Assembly (NCBI RefSeq): GCF_001424405.1
Contig: NZ_LMPS01000001.1
Span: 1,299,999 to 1,363,998 of the forward strand
Direction: 5' to 3'
Length of the DNA stretch: 64,000 nucleotides
Source of the DNA: Dyadobacter sp. Leaf189
GTDB lineage: Bacteria; Bacteroidota; Bacteroidia; Cytophagales; Spirosomataceae
Shown: piece after piece, positions 25,331 to 32,937 of the stretch
How the letters are laid out: each line of letters begins with the position of its first letter
Position numbering within the stretch: position 1 is the first letter of the stretch
Notes under the pieces: generated by a model
Databases searched by the model: none
Seen by the model: the letters and a program-made list of their open reading frames with translations, nothing else
Told to the model about the DNA's origin: nothing
Translations under genes and position numbers: made by a program

Positions 25331-26641
25331 TTAAAATACCCCTTCCCAGTTTCCCTGGCGATAATATTGTAACAGTCTTTGCTGCATTAAGAAATCATAT
25401 TTTGCCTGGATCGCATTGGCCTGAGCTTTTCCCAGGTTTGCTTTTGCGAGTGTATATTCATAGCTGTTGGCAATGCCCGCATTCAGCTTGCTTTCTACTA
25501 CCGCAAAGCTGGCTGTGAGCGACTCTACCTGATCGCGGGCTGCTGCGTATTTGTCCGCCAGCGCATCCAAATTAAGTACAGCCTGCTCGATCGCTTGTCT
25601 GAGCTGCTGGTTGGTTACATCCAGCGTATTCTGCGCAAGCCGCTCCTGGACTTTGGCGAACTCCACACGTGGCCGGGTTACCCAGCGACCCATAATCGGA
25701 ATGTTCAGACTGAGCATCAACGACCCGTTTCGGGTAGAGTTCAGCTGGTTCAGATAATCCAGTTTCCGGTTACTGGTCGCGTAAAATGCTCTCATATTTG
25801 CGCTCAAACTAAGCGATGGATAATTAGCCGCTTTAATCGATTTGACTTGATATTTGAAGCTTTCCCTGTACAGCTCCGCACTTTTTATTTCAGGAAAAAT
25901 TCTCTGGGCACTTTCATAAAGCGCCAGTGCATCCTCTTTTCGCTGCAAAGTGTCTTTAGGAGCGAGTATTTCAAATTGGATTTTATCGTCAGGCGTGATG
26001 TTCATCCGCTGGAAAAGCGACAGCCGGGCAGTACGGTAATTGTTCAATGCGGTAATCTGCGCGAATTTATCATTGGAAAGCTGCGCCTTGATCTCGTAGA
26101 GCAGATTAGCACCCACCGTACCTGCATTCACCTGCTTCGAAACACGATCCACCTGCTGTTCAGAGGACAGTACCTGCTGTGTTGCCGCGTCGAGCAATGC
26201 ATTGGTGGCGAGTACATTTACATATCCCTGCATTAAAAGGATAGTCTGTGCATTCAGCACCGCAGTACGGTTTTCCATCGCCGATTCTTTCAGCAAAACA
26301 CCCTGACGGATCTGGTTCTGTAATTTGAAACCCTGAAAAACGGGTATTGAAAAGCCGGTTCCAATCGCATTCAGACCATAAACCTCATCTATATACGCAT
26401 TGGTATACTGGTCGATGCTCCGGCCCATATTAAAGCTTTGATCGGCGCCAATGTAAATCTGCGGTAAGATCTGCGACCTCGTTTGCCGCAGCTGTGCCTG
26501 CGCTGATTCGGATTGCAGGTTGCCCTGCTGGTAAATCAGGTTGTTCTTGATCAGCAGATCGACGCAATCTGCCAGGCTAAGGGTATCCTGGGCCTGGCTG
26601 AACAGAGGCAGCAGGCAAATAAGTAGAAGAATACGTTTCAT
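25331..26641 (-). CDS. TolC-family outer-membrane efflux protein
   Basis: 436 residues; the signal peptide ends at SQAQ. The mature protein shows the TolC pattern of long amphipathic helices and two repeats (LADCVDLLIKNNLIYQQ near the start; ALALYESAQRIFPEIKSAEL in the middle; QAVLNLDALADKYAAA). TolC trimers form the outer-membrane exit duct of tripartite pumps. The gene lies 15 bp after an ABC ATPase gene, so both belong to one operon; no periplasmic adaptor gene is adjacent. Confidence 0.92.
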   Translation of the reverse strand: MKRILLLICLLPLFSQAQDTLSLADCVDLLIKNNLIYQQGNLQSESAQAQLRQTRSQILPQIYIGADQSFNMGRSIDQYTNAYIDEVYGLNAIGTGFSIPVFQGFKLQNQIRQGVLLKESAMENRTAVLNAQTILLMQGYVNVLATNALLDAATQQVLSSEQQVDRVSKQVNAGTVGANLLYEIKAQLSNDKFAQITALNNYRTARLSLFQRMNITPDDKIQFEILAPKDTLQRKEDALALYESAQRIFPEIKSAELYRESFKYQVKSIKAANYPSLSLSANMRAFYATSNRKLDYLNQLNSTRNGSLMLSLNIPIMGRWVTRPRVEFAKVQERLAQNTLDVTNQQLRQAIEQAVLNLDALADKYAAARDQVESLTASFAVVESKLNAGIANSYEYTLAKANLGKAQANAIQAKYDFLMQQRLLQYYRQGNWEGVF

Positions 26642-26656
26642 GGCTAATAGGTATTT

Positions 26657-27319
26657 TTAGGCTAACCAGCCGTCTTTCAGGCGGACGACGCGATTGCCGT
26701 ATCCCGCATTTGTTTCTGAATGAGTTACTTGTACAATTGTTACTTTGTCTTCCTGGTTGAGTTTTTGAAACAACTCCATTATTTCTATTGACTGTTCCGA
26801 ATGCAGGTTTCCGGTCGGTTCGTCGGCAAAAATCACCTTTGGGTTATGAACAATCGCTCTGGCAACGCCCACCAGCTGCTGCTGGCCTCCCGATAACTGG
26901 TGTGGGAAAAGGTCTTTTTTAGCTACCATATTGAACCTGTCCAGCAATTCGGCCACCCGGCTTTTCCGCTCCGAAGAAGAAGTGCCTTTGTAGAGAAGCG
27001 GCGTTTCGATGTTTTCATAGACCGTAAGCTCGTCGATCAAATGGTAAGCCTGGAACACGAAGCCAATGTGGTGGCGGTGCAATTCCGTGCGCTTCTTTTC
27101 TGACAATTTCTGAACAGGCTCGTCGAGGAAAAGGTATTCTCCTTCCGAAGGCTCTTCGAGCAAGCCCAGGATATGTAAGAGGGTAGATTTCCCCGAACCC
27201 GACGGGCCCATAATGGAAACAAACTCACCTTCTTTTATATGTAAATCGATGTGACGCAAAACGTAAGTCTTGCCAAATCCTGCCGGGTAGTACTTTGATA
27301 TCTTTTCTAACTTAATCAT
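26657..27319 (-). CDS. ABC transporter ATP-binding protein (LolD/MacB type)
   Basis: 220 residues: Walker A GPSGSGKST, Q-loop, Walker B VIFADEPTGNL, H-loop VTHSE. The C-loop reads LSGGQQQLVGVARA, with Leu where LolD/MacB ATPases normally have Arg (QQRV). This family drives FtsX-type permeases in mechanotransmission exporters. No permease is in the operon; instead TolC follows. The two MacB-like permeases at 30402 and 32938 are the nearest partners, and both lack an ATPase of their own. I infer a split system. Confidence 0.92.
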   Translation of the reverse strand: MIKLEKISKYYPAGFGKTYVLRHIDLHIKEGEFVSIMGPSGSGKSTLLHILGLLEEPSEGEYLFLDEPVQKLSEKKRTELHRHHIGFVFQAYHLIDELTVYENIETPLLYKGTSSSERKSRVAELLDRFNMVAKKDLFPHQLSGGQQQLVGVARAIVHNPKVIFADEPTGNLHSEQSIEIMELFQKLNQEDKVTIVQVTHSETNAGYGNRVVRLKDGWLA

Positions 27320-27593
27320 AAAAAATGTTGGGTTTGAGATTCAGGTTGTAATTACGGACAAGCGTTTTTAAAAACAAATCCAGAACCATCGTCTCTTATA
27401 CCAATGCTATTTTAAAAAGCCTTGCCAAAGTAGTATTAAGCTGATATATAGTGATTTGAGATTGATATAATGCATTTGATCGTTCAAAAACGTACAAATG
27501 TGTACGGTATCGGACGACCAAAACTACTGTTGTAAAATGGGTAGGGTAGCTTCCCGCGTGGCGATTCAGAAGTGTGATTTTCAGGACATAATG

Positions 27594-28499
27594 TCAGGAA
27601 TGGATTTCCATTTTGTAGCCGACGCCGTGAATGGCGGTAATTTTTACAGCCGGATCGGCAGCCAGCAATTTGCGCAGCCGGGATACAAAAACGTCGACGC
27701 TCCGGCTTACGATAATGCCTTCATCTTCCCACACCGCTTTTAGGATAAAGTCCCTTTCCAACACTTGATTGCTGTTTTTTACAAAAAGACCAAGCAGCTT
27801 CGCTTCCCGGTAAGTAAGCTGATTTTTTACATTGCCGCACATGAGTACCTGATTCGGACTATTCAGTGACGAGTTCCCGAAATGGAGTTCAGAAGCAGCC
27901 AATGGAGTTATTTCTGTTTTGGTCAAATGCGTTTTCTGCTGGTTCCTTTTCCAGAAAAACAAACCGATCCCGGCAAGGCCGCATACAAATGGCAAGATCC
28001 ATAAACGGCGATCGGAATTAGCGGTCGCAAGCTGTGGCTGGGGCTCAAAACTGATCTGAAGTGTAAAACAACCATTTTCGTCAGCCCTGTCTTCGCAGGC
28101 TACCCCACCTTTCTGACTGAGATCCTGAAAGTTATAACCGAGCTGCAACTCGCTTGTCTCGCAGTTAAAAACCATCACATTGTACCCACGATCAATGTTC
28201 TGGATTTGTAAAGATTGCTGCATCAGCGCGGGTAACTTTTCATAGTCACCCAGATTTTCAATGCGCACGGAGAAGGTGTTTGCATCAATTTGTTTGACAG
28301 CCGGAATCTTTGTTACTGAATCACCCGTTGCCAGGAGCAAATGGTGCGCGGTCCGCCTTAATGCGAGATTTACCTTTTCAGCAAAACGGACTGTTTCATT
28401 GTTTGCAGAAACAGTTTGAAACGCCGGCAACAAAGCGAGCAATGCTGCAAAGCAGAGCAGTGTGAATGAAAAAGCAGATTTGTTGCCGGTGTCTGTCAT
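27594..28499 (-). CDS. Membrane-anchored regulator with C-terminal OmpR-type DNA-binding domain
   Basis: 301 residues. An N-terminal hydrophobic segment (about 10-30), a 135-residue extracytoplasmic part with three cysteines (113, 135, 144), a second membrane helix (about 166-184), then a cytoplasmic winged helix (215-301: LTYREAKLLGLFVKN, SRSVDVFVSRLRKLL, VGYKMEIHS). This is ToxR/CadC logic with the order reversed: the DNA-binding domain comes last. It probably senses an envelope signal directly. It is preceded, 14 bp away, by a small secreted-protein gene. Neighbouring transporter genes are likely targets, which is not shown. Confidence 0.82.
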   Translation of the reverse strand: MTDTGNKSAFSFTLLCFAALLALLPAFQTVSANNETVRFAEKVNLALRRTAHHLLLATGDSVTKIPAVKQIDANTFSVRIENLGDYEKLPALMQQSLQIQNIDRGYNVMVFNCETSELQLGYNFQDLSQKGGVACEDRADENGCFTLQISFEPQPQLATANSDRRLWILPFVCGLAGIGLFFWKRNQQKTHLTKTEITPLAASELHFGNSSLNSPNQVLMCGNVKNQLTYREAKLLGLFVKNSNQVLERDFILKAVWEDEGIIVSRSVDVFVSRLRKLLAADPAVKITAIHGVGYKMEIHS

Positions 28500-28513
28500 T
28501 TGTCAAAAATCGA

Positions 28514-28738
28514 TTAGCAATTATCCCGTTGACCTTTCTTTTGTTCCAAAGGTCCGAACCAGTGAAATACCGGCGTAATGATTTTCTGTTTGGCCGGCTC
28601 AGTAACTTCCGCCGCGGTATTCTTCTGGGCAGCTTCCGGTTTTTTGACAGCTTTTTTTACTGGTTTATCCGAAGGCAGCGCGATAGAAGTCGTTACTGCG
28701 AGCAGGATCGCACAAATAAAGCCTGATGCATTTTTCAT
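28514..28738 (-). CDS. Small secreted Lys/Ala-rich protein
   Basis: 74 residues. The N-terminus (ICAILLAVTTSIAL) is a good signal peptide; the mature part of about 50 residues is a Lys/Ala/Pro-rich linker (KPVKKAVKKPEAA) followed by ITPVFHWFGPLEQKKGQ. No family recognised. It lies 14 bp upstream of the membrane-anchored regulator on the same strand, so it could be the signal or a partner for the regulator's periplasmic domain; that is a guess from position only. Confidence 0.6.
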   Translation of the reverse strand: MKNASGFICAILLAVTTSIALPSDKPVKKAVKKPEAAQKNTAAEVTEPAKQKIITPVFHWFGPLEQKKGQRDNC

Positions 28739-28894
28739 AGTTCCGATGTTTTTGTGAATGGAACAAATCTATCAGCCGGGGAATGAATGCGGGTAAAAGG
28801 GTTGTAAAAGCTTGTTAAGGAAATGTAAAACCGTTTCTTGCGGCACAAACTTCATTAATTTTCCACAAAAACAGAACATTATTGCCGACGTGTC

Positions 28895-30172
28895 GTGTTA
28901 CGGTTTCAGAACACCACCACATCCGAATTGAAAACAGTTTCTTCCCACGATCCTTACGCGGCACTTCGCTATTCTGATTTTCGTTTTTTCATTTCAAACA
29001 CTTTTCTCTTCTCAGCCACGATCCTCATTCAGGAGGTTATTGTTGGTTATGAATTGTATAAAATGACGCACGATCCGCTGGCATTAGGACTGGTGGGTCT
29101 GGCTGAGGTAATCCCGTTTATCATCACGTCACTTTTCGGGGGACATATCGCCGATCAAAAGAACAAGATCACGATTATGCACGTGAGTCTGGTTGTGATT
29201 TTACTGGGCTCGGTGATCCTTTATGTTGCTTTTCAGCCGGGAATTTACAATTCTTTAACCCAGGGCGAGCATCTGGCCGTTATCTATTCGGTTTTCGCAT
29301 TGATCGGTTTTGCAAAAGGCTTTTATTCACCCGCCTCCAATTCTTTAAAACCCTTCCTTGTTCCCCGCACTATCTATCACAATTCATCTACGTGGAGTAG
29401 TTCATTCTGGCAGGCGGGATCAATTACGGGACCCGCCATTGCAGGTTTTCTTTACGCATATCTCGGTCTGGCCAACGTATTGCTGATCGTAATTGCCAAT
29501 TTTGTGATCTGCTGGATTTTGCTGGGTATGATCAAAACGCGGCCCGAGTTTCCGAAGATCACCATACCTATTGTGGAGAGCCTGAAAGAAGGATTCCGCT
29601 TTGTTTTCAAAACCAGGATTGTGCTTTACGCGATTTCTCTTGATCTGTTTTCTGTGCTTTTTGGCGGAGTTGTCGCAATCCTGCCTGTTTTCGCGGAGGA
29701 TATATTGAAAGTCGGGCCAGAGGGATTGGGTTTGCTGCGCGCAGCGCCTTCCATTGGTTCACTGCTGACGATGTTCGCAATGGCTTATTATCCTCCAACC
29801 CACAATGCATGGCGGAATATGCTCATTGCGGTAGCTGGTTTTGGAATATTCACGATCGTTTTCGCACTATCGACCAGCTTTTTGCTATCCTGCGCCGCAC
29901 TTTTCGCGACGGGCGTCTTCGACAGTGTGAGTGTGATTGTTCGGCAAACGATCTTACAGATCTATCCGCCTGATGAAATGCGCGGCCGGGTCGCCGCAGT
30001 AAATGGGATGTTTGTAAGCTCCTCCAACGAGCTCGGCGCGTTTGAATCAGGCGTAATGGCGAAAGCTTTCGGGACCGTGCCATCCGTAGTAATCGGCGGC
30101 ATATTCACGATGGTTGTAGTAACCTGGATCTATTTCCGGTCAAAAGACTTGTTTTCGGTGCGGCTGAGTTGA
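28895..30172 (+). CDS. MFS transporter (EntS-like exporter group)
   Basis: 425 residues with about 12 membrane helices. The N-terminal YSDFRFFISNTFLFS and the loop GGHIADQKNK between helices 2 and 3 are typical of the EntS/MefA-like MFS exporter group, which pumps out siderophores or drugs. The reading frame opens with GTG: there is no ATG between the upstream in-frame stop near 28857 and the first membrane helix. The substrate is unknown. It diverges from the small secreted protein gene. Confidence 0.88.
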   Translation: MLRFQNTTTSELKTVSSHDPYAALRYSDFRFFISNTFLFSATILIQEVIVGYELYKMTHDPLALGLVGLAEVIPFIITSLFGGHIADQKNKITIMHVSLVVILLGSVILYVAFQPGIYNSLTQGEHLAVIYSVFALIGFAKGFYSPASNSLKPFLVPRTIYHNSSTWSSSFWQAGSITGPAIAGFLYAYLGLANVLLIVIANFVICWILLGMIKTRPEFPKITIPIVESLKEGFRFVFKTRIVLYAISLDLFSVLFGGVVAILPVFAEDILKVGPEGLGLLRAAPSIGSLLTMFAMAYYPPTHNAWRNMLIAVAGFGIFTIVFALSTSFLLSCAALFATGVFDSVSVIVRQTILQIYPPDEMRGRVAAVNGMFVSSSNELGAFESGVMAKAFGTVPSVVIGGIFTMVVVTWIYFRSKDLFSVRLS

Positions 30173-30193
30173 TTGACGATAGCTTTGGTGCAA

Positions 30194-30396
30194 ATGGTTG
30201 AAGCAGTTATTGATACTAATTGTCTTAGAGCCTCCATTCCTCCGAAAAGCCCATACTATCAGCTATATTTAGATTTTATGGCTGGTAAATTTAAATGGTG
30301 CGTCAGTAATGAAATTCTATTTGAATATTTAAAACACTAGCTTTCCCAAAGCTTGAAGTGGTGAATCTCGAATCCTTCTTGAGACACCTTCGATGA
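30194..30396 (+). pseudogene. Internally deleted PIN-domain toxin gene
   Basis: An ATG frame gives MVEAVIDTNCLRASIPPKS, then YLDFMAGKFKWCVSNEILFE and stops at 30340. This is the N-terminal third of a COG1569-type PIN toxin (VIDTN catalytic Asp, SNEIL-E). From about 30340 a shifted frame reads LAFPKLEVVNLESFLRHLR to the TGA at 30396, matching the usual PIN C-terminus. About 60-70 middle residues, with the remaining catalytic acids, are gone. So it is a dead PIN ribonuclease. No antitoxin remnant is visible. Confidence 0.6.
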
Positions 30397-30401
30397 TATC
30401 G

Positions 30402-32804
30402 TCACTCCGACCGCAAGCTCTTAACCGGGTTCATTAAGGCCGATTTATAGGTTTGGATGCAGACCAGCAGGATGATAGTTGCAGAGAAAGCAAGCGCTAT
30501 TACCGAGAACGTGGGCCAGTCTGGCGCGATTCTGTAAGCATAGTTGTTCAGCCAGTTTTTCATTACAAAAAATGCCAGTGGGAATGCTATTGCCGCGCCT
30601 GTGAGTGTTACCAGCAGGAATTCCTTCAAGAACAGCATCACTACATTGATCCCCGATGCCCCGAGCACTTTCCTGATTCCGATTTCCCGCGTTCGCCGCG
30701 CTACACTTAATGAAACCATGCCGATTATGCCAAGCACAACAATGACCAGCGCCAGCAATGTGGCCAGTTGTGCTGCCCTTTGCAACCGAATCTCCGATTG
30801 ATAAAGCTTTTGCAGCGTTTGGTCCATGAAAGTATATTCAAAAGGTGCGTCCGGCATCAGCGCAGACCATTTTTGCTGAATTGCCGCCATAGCCGACCCA
30901 ACATTGCCATTCAACCTGAAACTCAGATACCTGTATGTATTTCCGCCTTTTATGTGGCTAATCGCCAGTGGCTTGATCTGTTGGTGCATGGATTCAAAGT
31001 GAAAATCCTGGATAACTCCGGCAATGGTTGCAGGTTGAGGAGAAAAATGGATCCTGACCTGTCTGCCGACAGCATCTTCGGGAGACTTGAACCCCAGCGA
31101 CTTCACTGCTGAACGGTTGATCACAATGCGGTCTGTCTGAATACCGGCATTTGGCTTCGCAAAGAAATCACCGGCCAGTACTTTGATCCCAAAGGTTGAT
31201 GCGAATTTTTCATCAGTTGAAAAAAACTGGGTGTGGATCGCCTGTGCGGAGTCCTGTCCTGGCTGGTAAATACCGTATTGAGCGCCCGTGTTCCCGTTTG
31301 CTATTTCATAAGATAAACTCACATCCGCTACTTCGGCCATGTTTGCCAGCTCATTTCGGATACCTTCCATTTTAGCCAATCCCTCTGGTGTCCAGTCGCG
31401 CGGTACTGCTATTGACACCAATGCATTTTTCTCAAAACCCAGACTTTTGTTGAAGAAATAATCGACCTGCTGGGTGATGATGGCAGCCGCTACAAAAACA
31501 AACAATGCGATCGTAAACTGCATGACAAGCAGAGATCTCCGAAAACCCACATGCTCTTTGACAGATTTCAACTTCCCCTTCATCGAATCCACCGACGGGA
31601 TCGCCGATAATATGAAAGCAGGGTAGGAGCCAGCCAGTAAGCCGATCAGCAATGCACAAAGTACCGGTAAGATTATAACCCAGGGAAAAAGGGAAATGCA
31701 GGAGACAAGTTCTTTACCGACAATTTCACCAAAATAGCCCCGTGATAATTCATAAAATCCGATGGATAACAAGCTCGCGAATGCAGCCAGCAGTATGGAT
31801 TCAGCTAAAAACTGTCCGATGATCTGCGCTTTGATTCCGCCCAATACCTTCCTTACGCCGATTTCCTTCAACCTGGAAGAAGAGCCCGCCACGGAAATGT
31901 TGACGAAATTGACAACCGCCATCAGCAGGATAAAAGCCGTTACTGCGGCCAGGATGTAGATCATCTTCTGGACCAGCCCATTGTTGGCCTCGCGATAATA
32001 GTCTTTGAGTGGGGTAAGGTATATGTGCAGATTTTCGCGCGCACTGGCAGGTGCATTCGTTTTCAGTATCTGGGAGATGGGTTTTTCAAGTGCTTTCGGT
32101 TCAATGCCTTTTTGCAGCTGAATAAACGTTACCATAAATGGAAAATTCCAGTCGCTCTCTGATCCTTTGCGCCCTTCAAGTGAGCTCAGCGGGATGAATA
32201 TGGAAGATGGATTATTAAGTAAGTGGCTGACTGAGTTGGATTTGAGATCTTTCAAAACAGCTGTTACCTGATACTCCTGCTTGCCTCCGACAAAGTTGTG
32301 CAAAGTCAGGTTTTCGCCAACTACATCACTTTTTCCAAAGTATTTAAGTGCTTTTTCTTCGGTAATTACAATGGAATTAGGCTGTTGAAATGCAGTTTTT
32401 ACATCGCCGTGCAATGCTGGAAAACCGTACATCGAAAGCAGTGTGGTATCTCCTGTTTGTACATCTTCCCGAAAGTGCCTGTCGCCGTGGGACACTGCAA
32501 CTGTAATGGCATCGTAGCGATAATAGCCGGCTACGAGATTAGGATATTCGTCGCGGAGTGTCTTTCCAAGCGGACCGAATGTAGCAAAGTCGATCCCCAT
32601 TTCCGGTACCTTCCATTTGCTGCGGACAATGTACTGCTGATCCGCATTCCGGAGATCAGCATTTACCTGCAATTCACCAAGAATGTAACTGCCCACCAGG
32701 AAAGTAAACGTAATCCCGACCGCAAGTCCAAAAATGGTCAGAACAGAATAGAATTTACGTTTCAGCAAATTCCGCCAGGCTATCGTAAAGTAGTTGTGCA
32801 GCAT
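30402..32804 (-). CDS. MacB-like FtsX-family permease (800 residues), copy 1
   Basis: 800 residues from MLHNYFTIAWRNLLKRK; the 32 codons upstream are unlikely to be translated. Topology: one helix (about 20-40), periplasmic MacB-PCD domain, three helices, a fourth near 430, a second periplasmic domain and three C-terminal helices, each FtsX unit ending in a RLKEIGVRKVLGG or RTREIGIRKVLGAS coupling segment. This doubled form is common in Bacteroidota and acts with a LolD/MacB-type ATPase in exporting small molecules or in stress signalling. It follows the similar gene at 32938 and may use the ATPase at 26657. Confidence 0.88.
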   Translation of the reverse strand: MLHNYFTIAWRNLLKRKFYSVLTIFGLAVGITFTFLVGSYILGELQVNADLRNADQQYIVRSKWKVPEMGIDFATFGPLGKTLRDEYPNLVAGYYRYDAITVAVSHGDRHFREDVQTGDTTLLSMYGFPALHGDVKTAFQQPNSIVITEEKALKYFGKSDVVGENLTLHNFVGGKQEYQVTAVLKDLKSNSVSHLLNNPSSIFIPLSSLEGRKGSESDWNFPFMVTFIQLQKGIEPKALEKPISQILKTNAPASARENLHIYLTPLKDYYREANNGLVQKMIYILAAVTAFILLMAVVNFVNISVAGSSSRLKEIGVRKVLGGIKAQIIGQFLAESILLAAFASLLSIGFYELSRGYFGEIVGKELVSCISLFPWVIILPVLCALLIGLLAGSYPAFILSAIPSVDSMKGKLKSVKEHVGFRRSLLVMQFTIALFVFVAAAIITQQVDYFFNKSLGFEKNALVSIAVPRDWTPEGLAKMEGIRNELANMAEVADVSLSYEIANGNTGAQYGIYQPGQDSAQAIHTQFFSTDEKFASTFGIKVLAGDFFAKPNAGIQTDRIVINRSAVKSLGFKSPEDAVGRQVRIHFSPQPATIAGVIQDFHFESMHQQIKPLAISHIKGGNTYRYLSFRLNGNVGSAMAAIQQKWSALMPDAPFEYTFMDQTLQKLYQSEIRLQRAAQLATLLALVIVVLGIIGMVSLSVARRTREIGIRKVLGASGINVVMLFLKEFLLVTLTGAAIAFPLAFFVMKNWLNNYAYRIAPDWPTFSVIALAFSATIILLVCIQTYKSALMNPVKSLRSE

Positions 32805-32937
32805 AATCCCGGTATTTTTATCAGGTATGACAAAAATAGCCGGGATTGCAGGCCGAGATTTTTCTTTAACTTTTTTTAACCAACAAAGAGGACAGAGCAA
32901 AGCCGCTAGGTGCTAACAGCCAACCCAACAACCCAAT

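Noticed and set aside
32298-32879. 193-codon frame on the plus strand
   Set aside because: Antisense to the first MacB-like permease; composition is that of a shadow frame.
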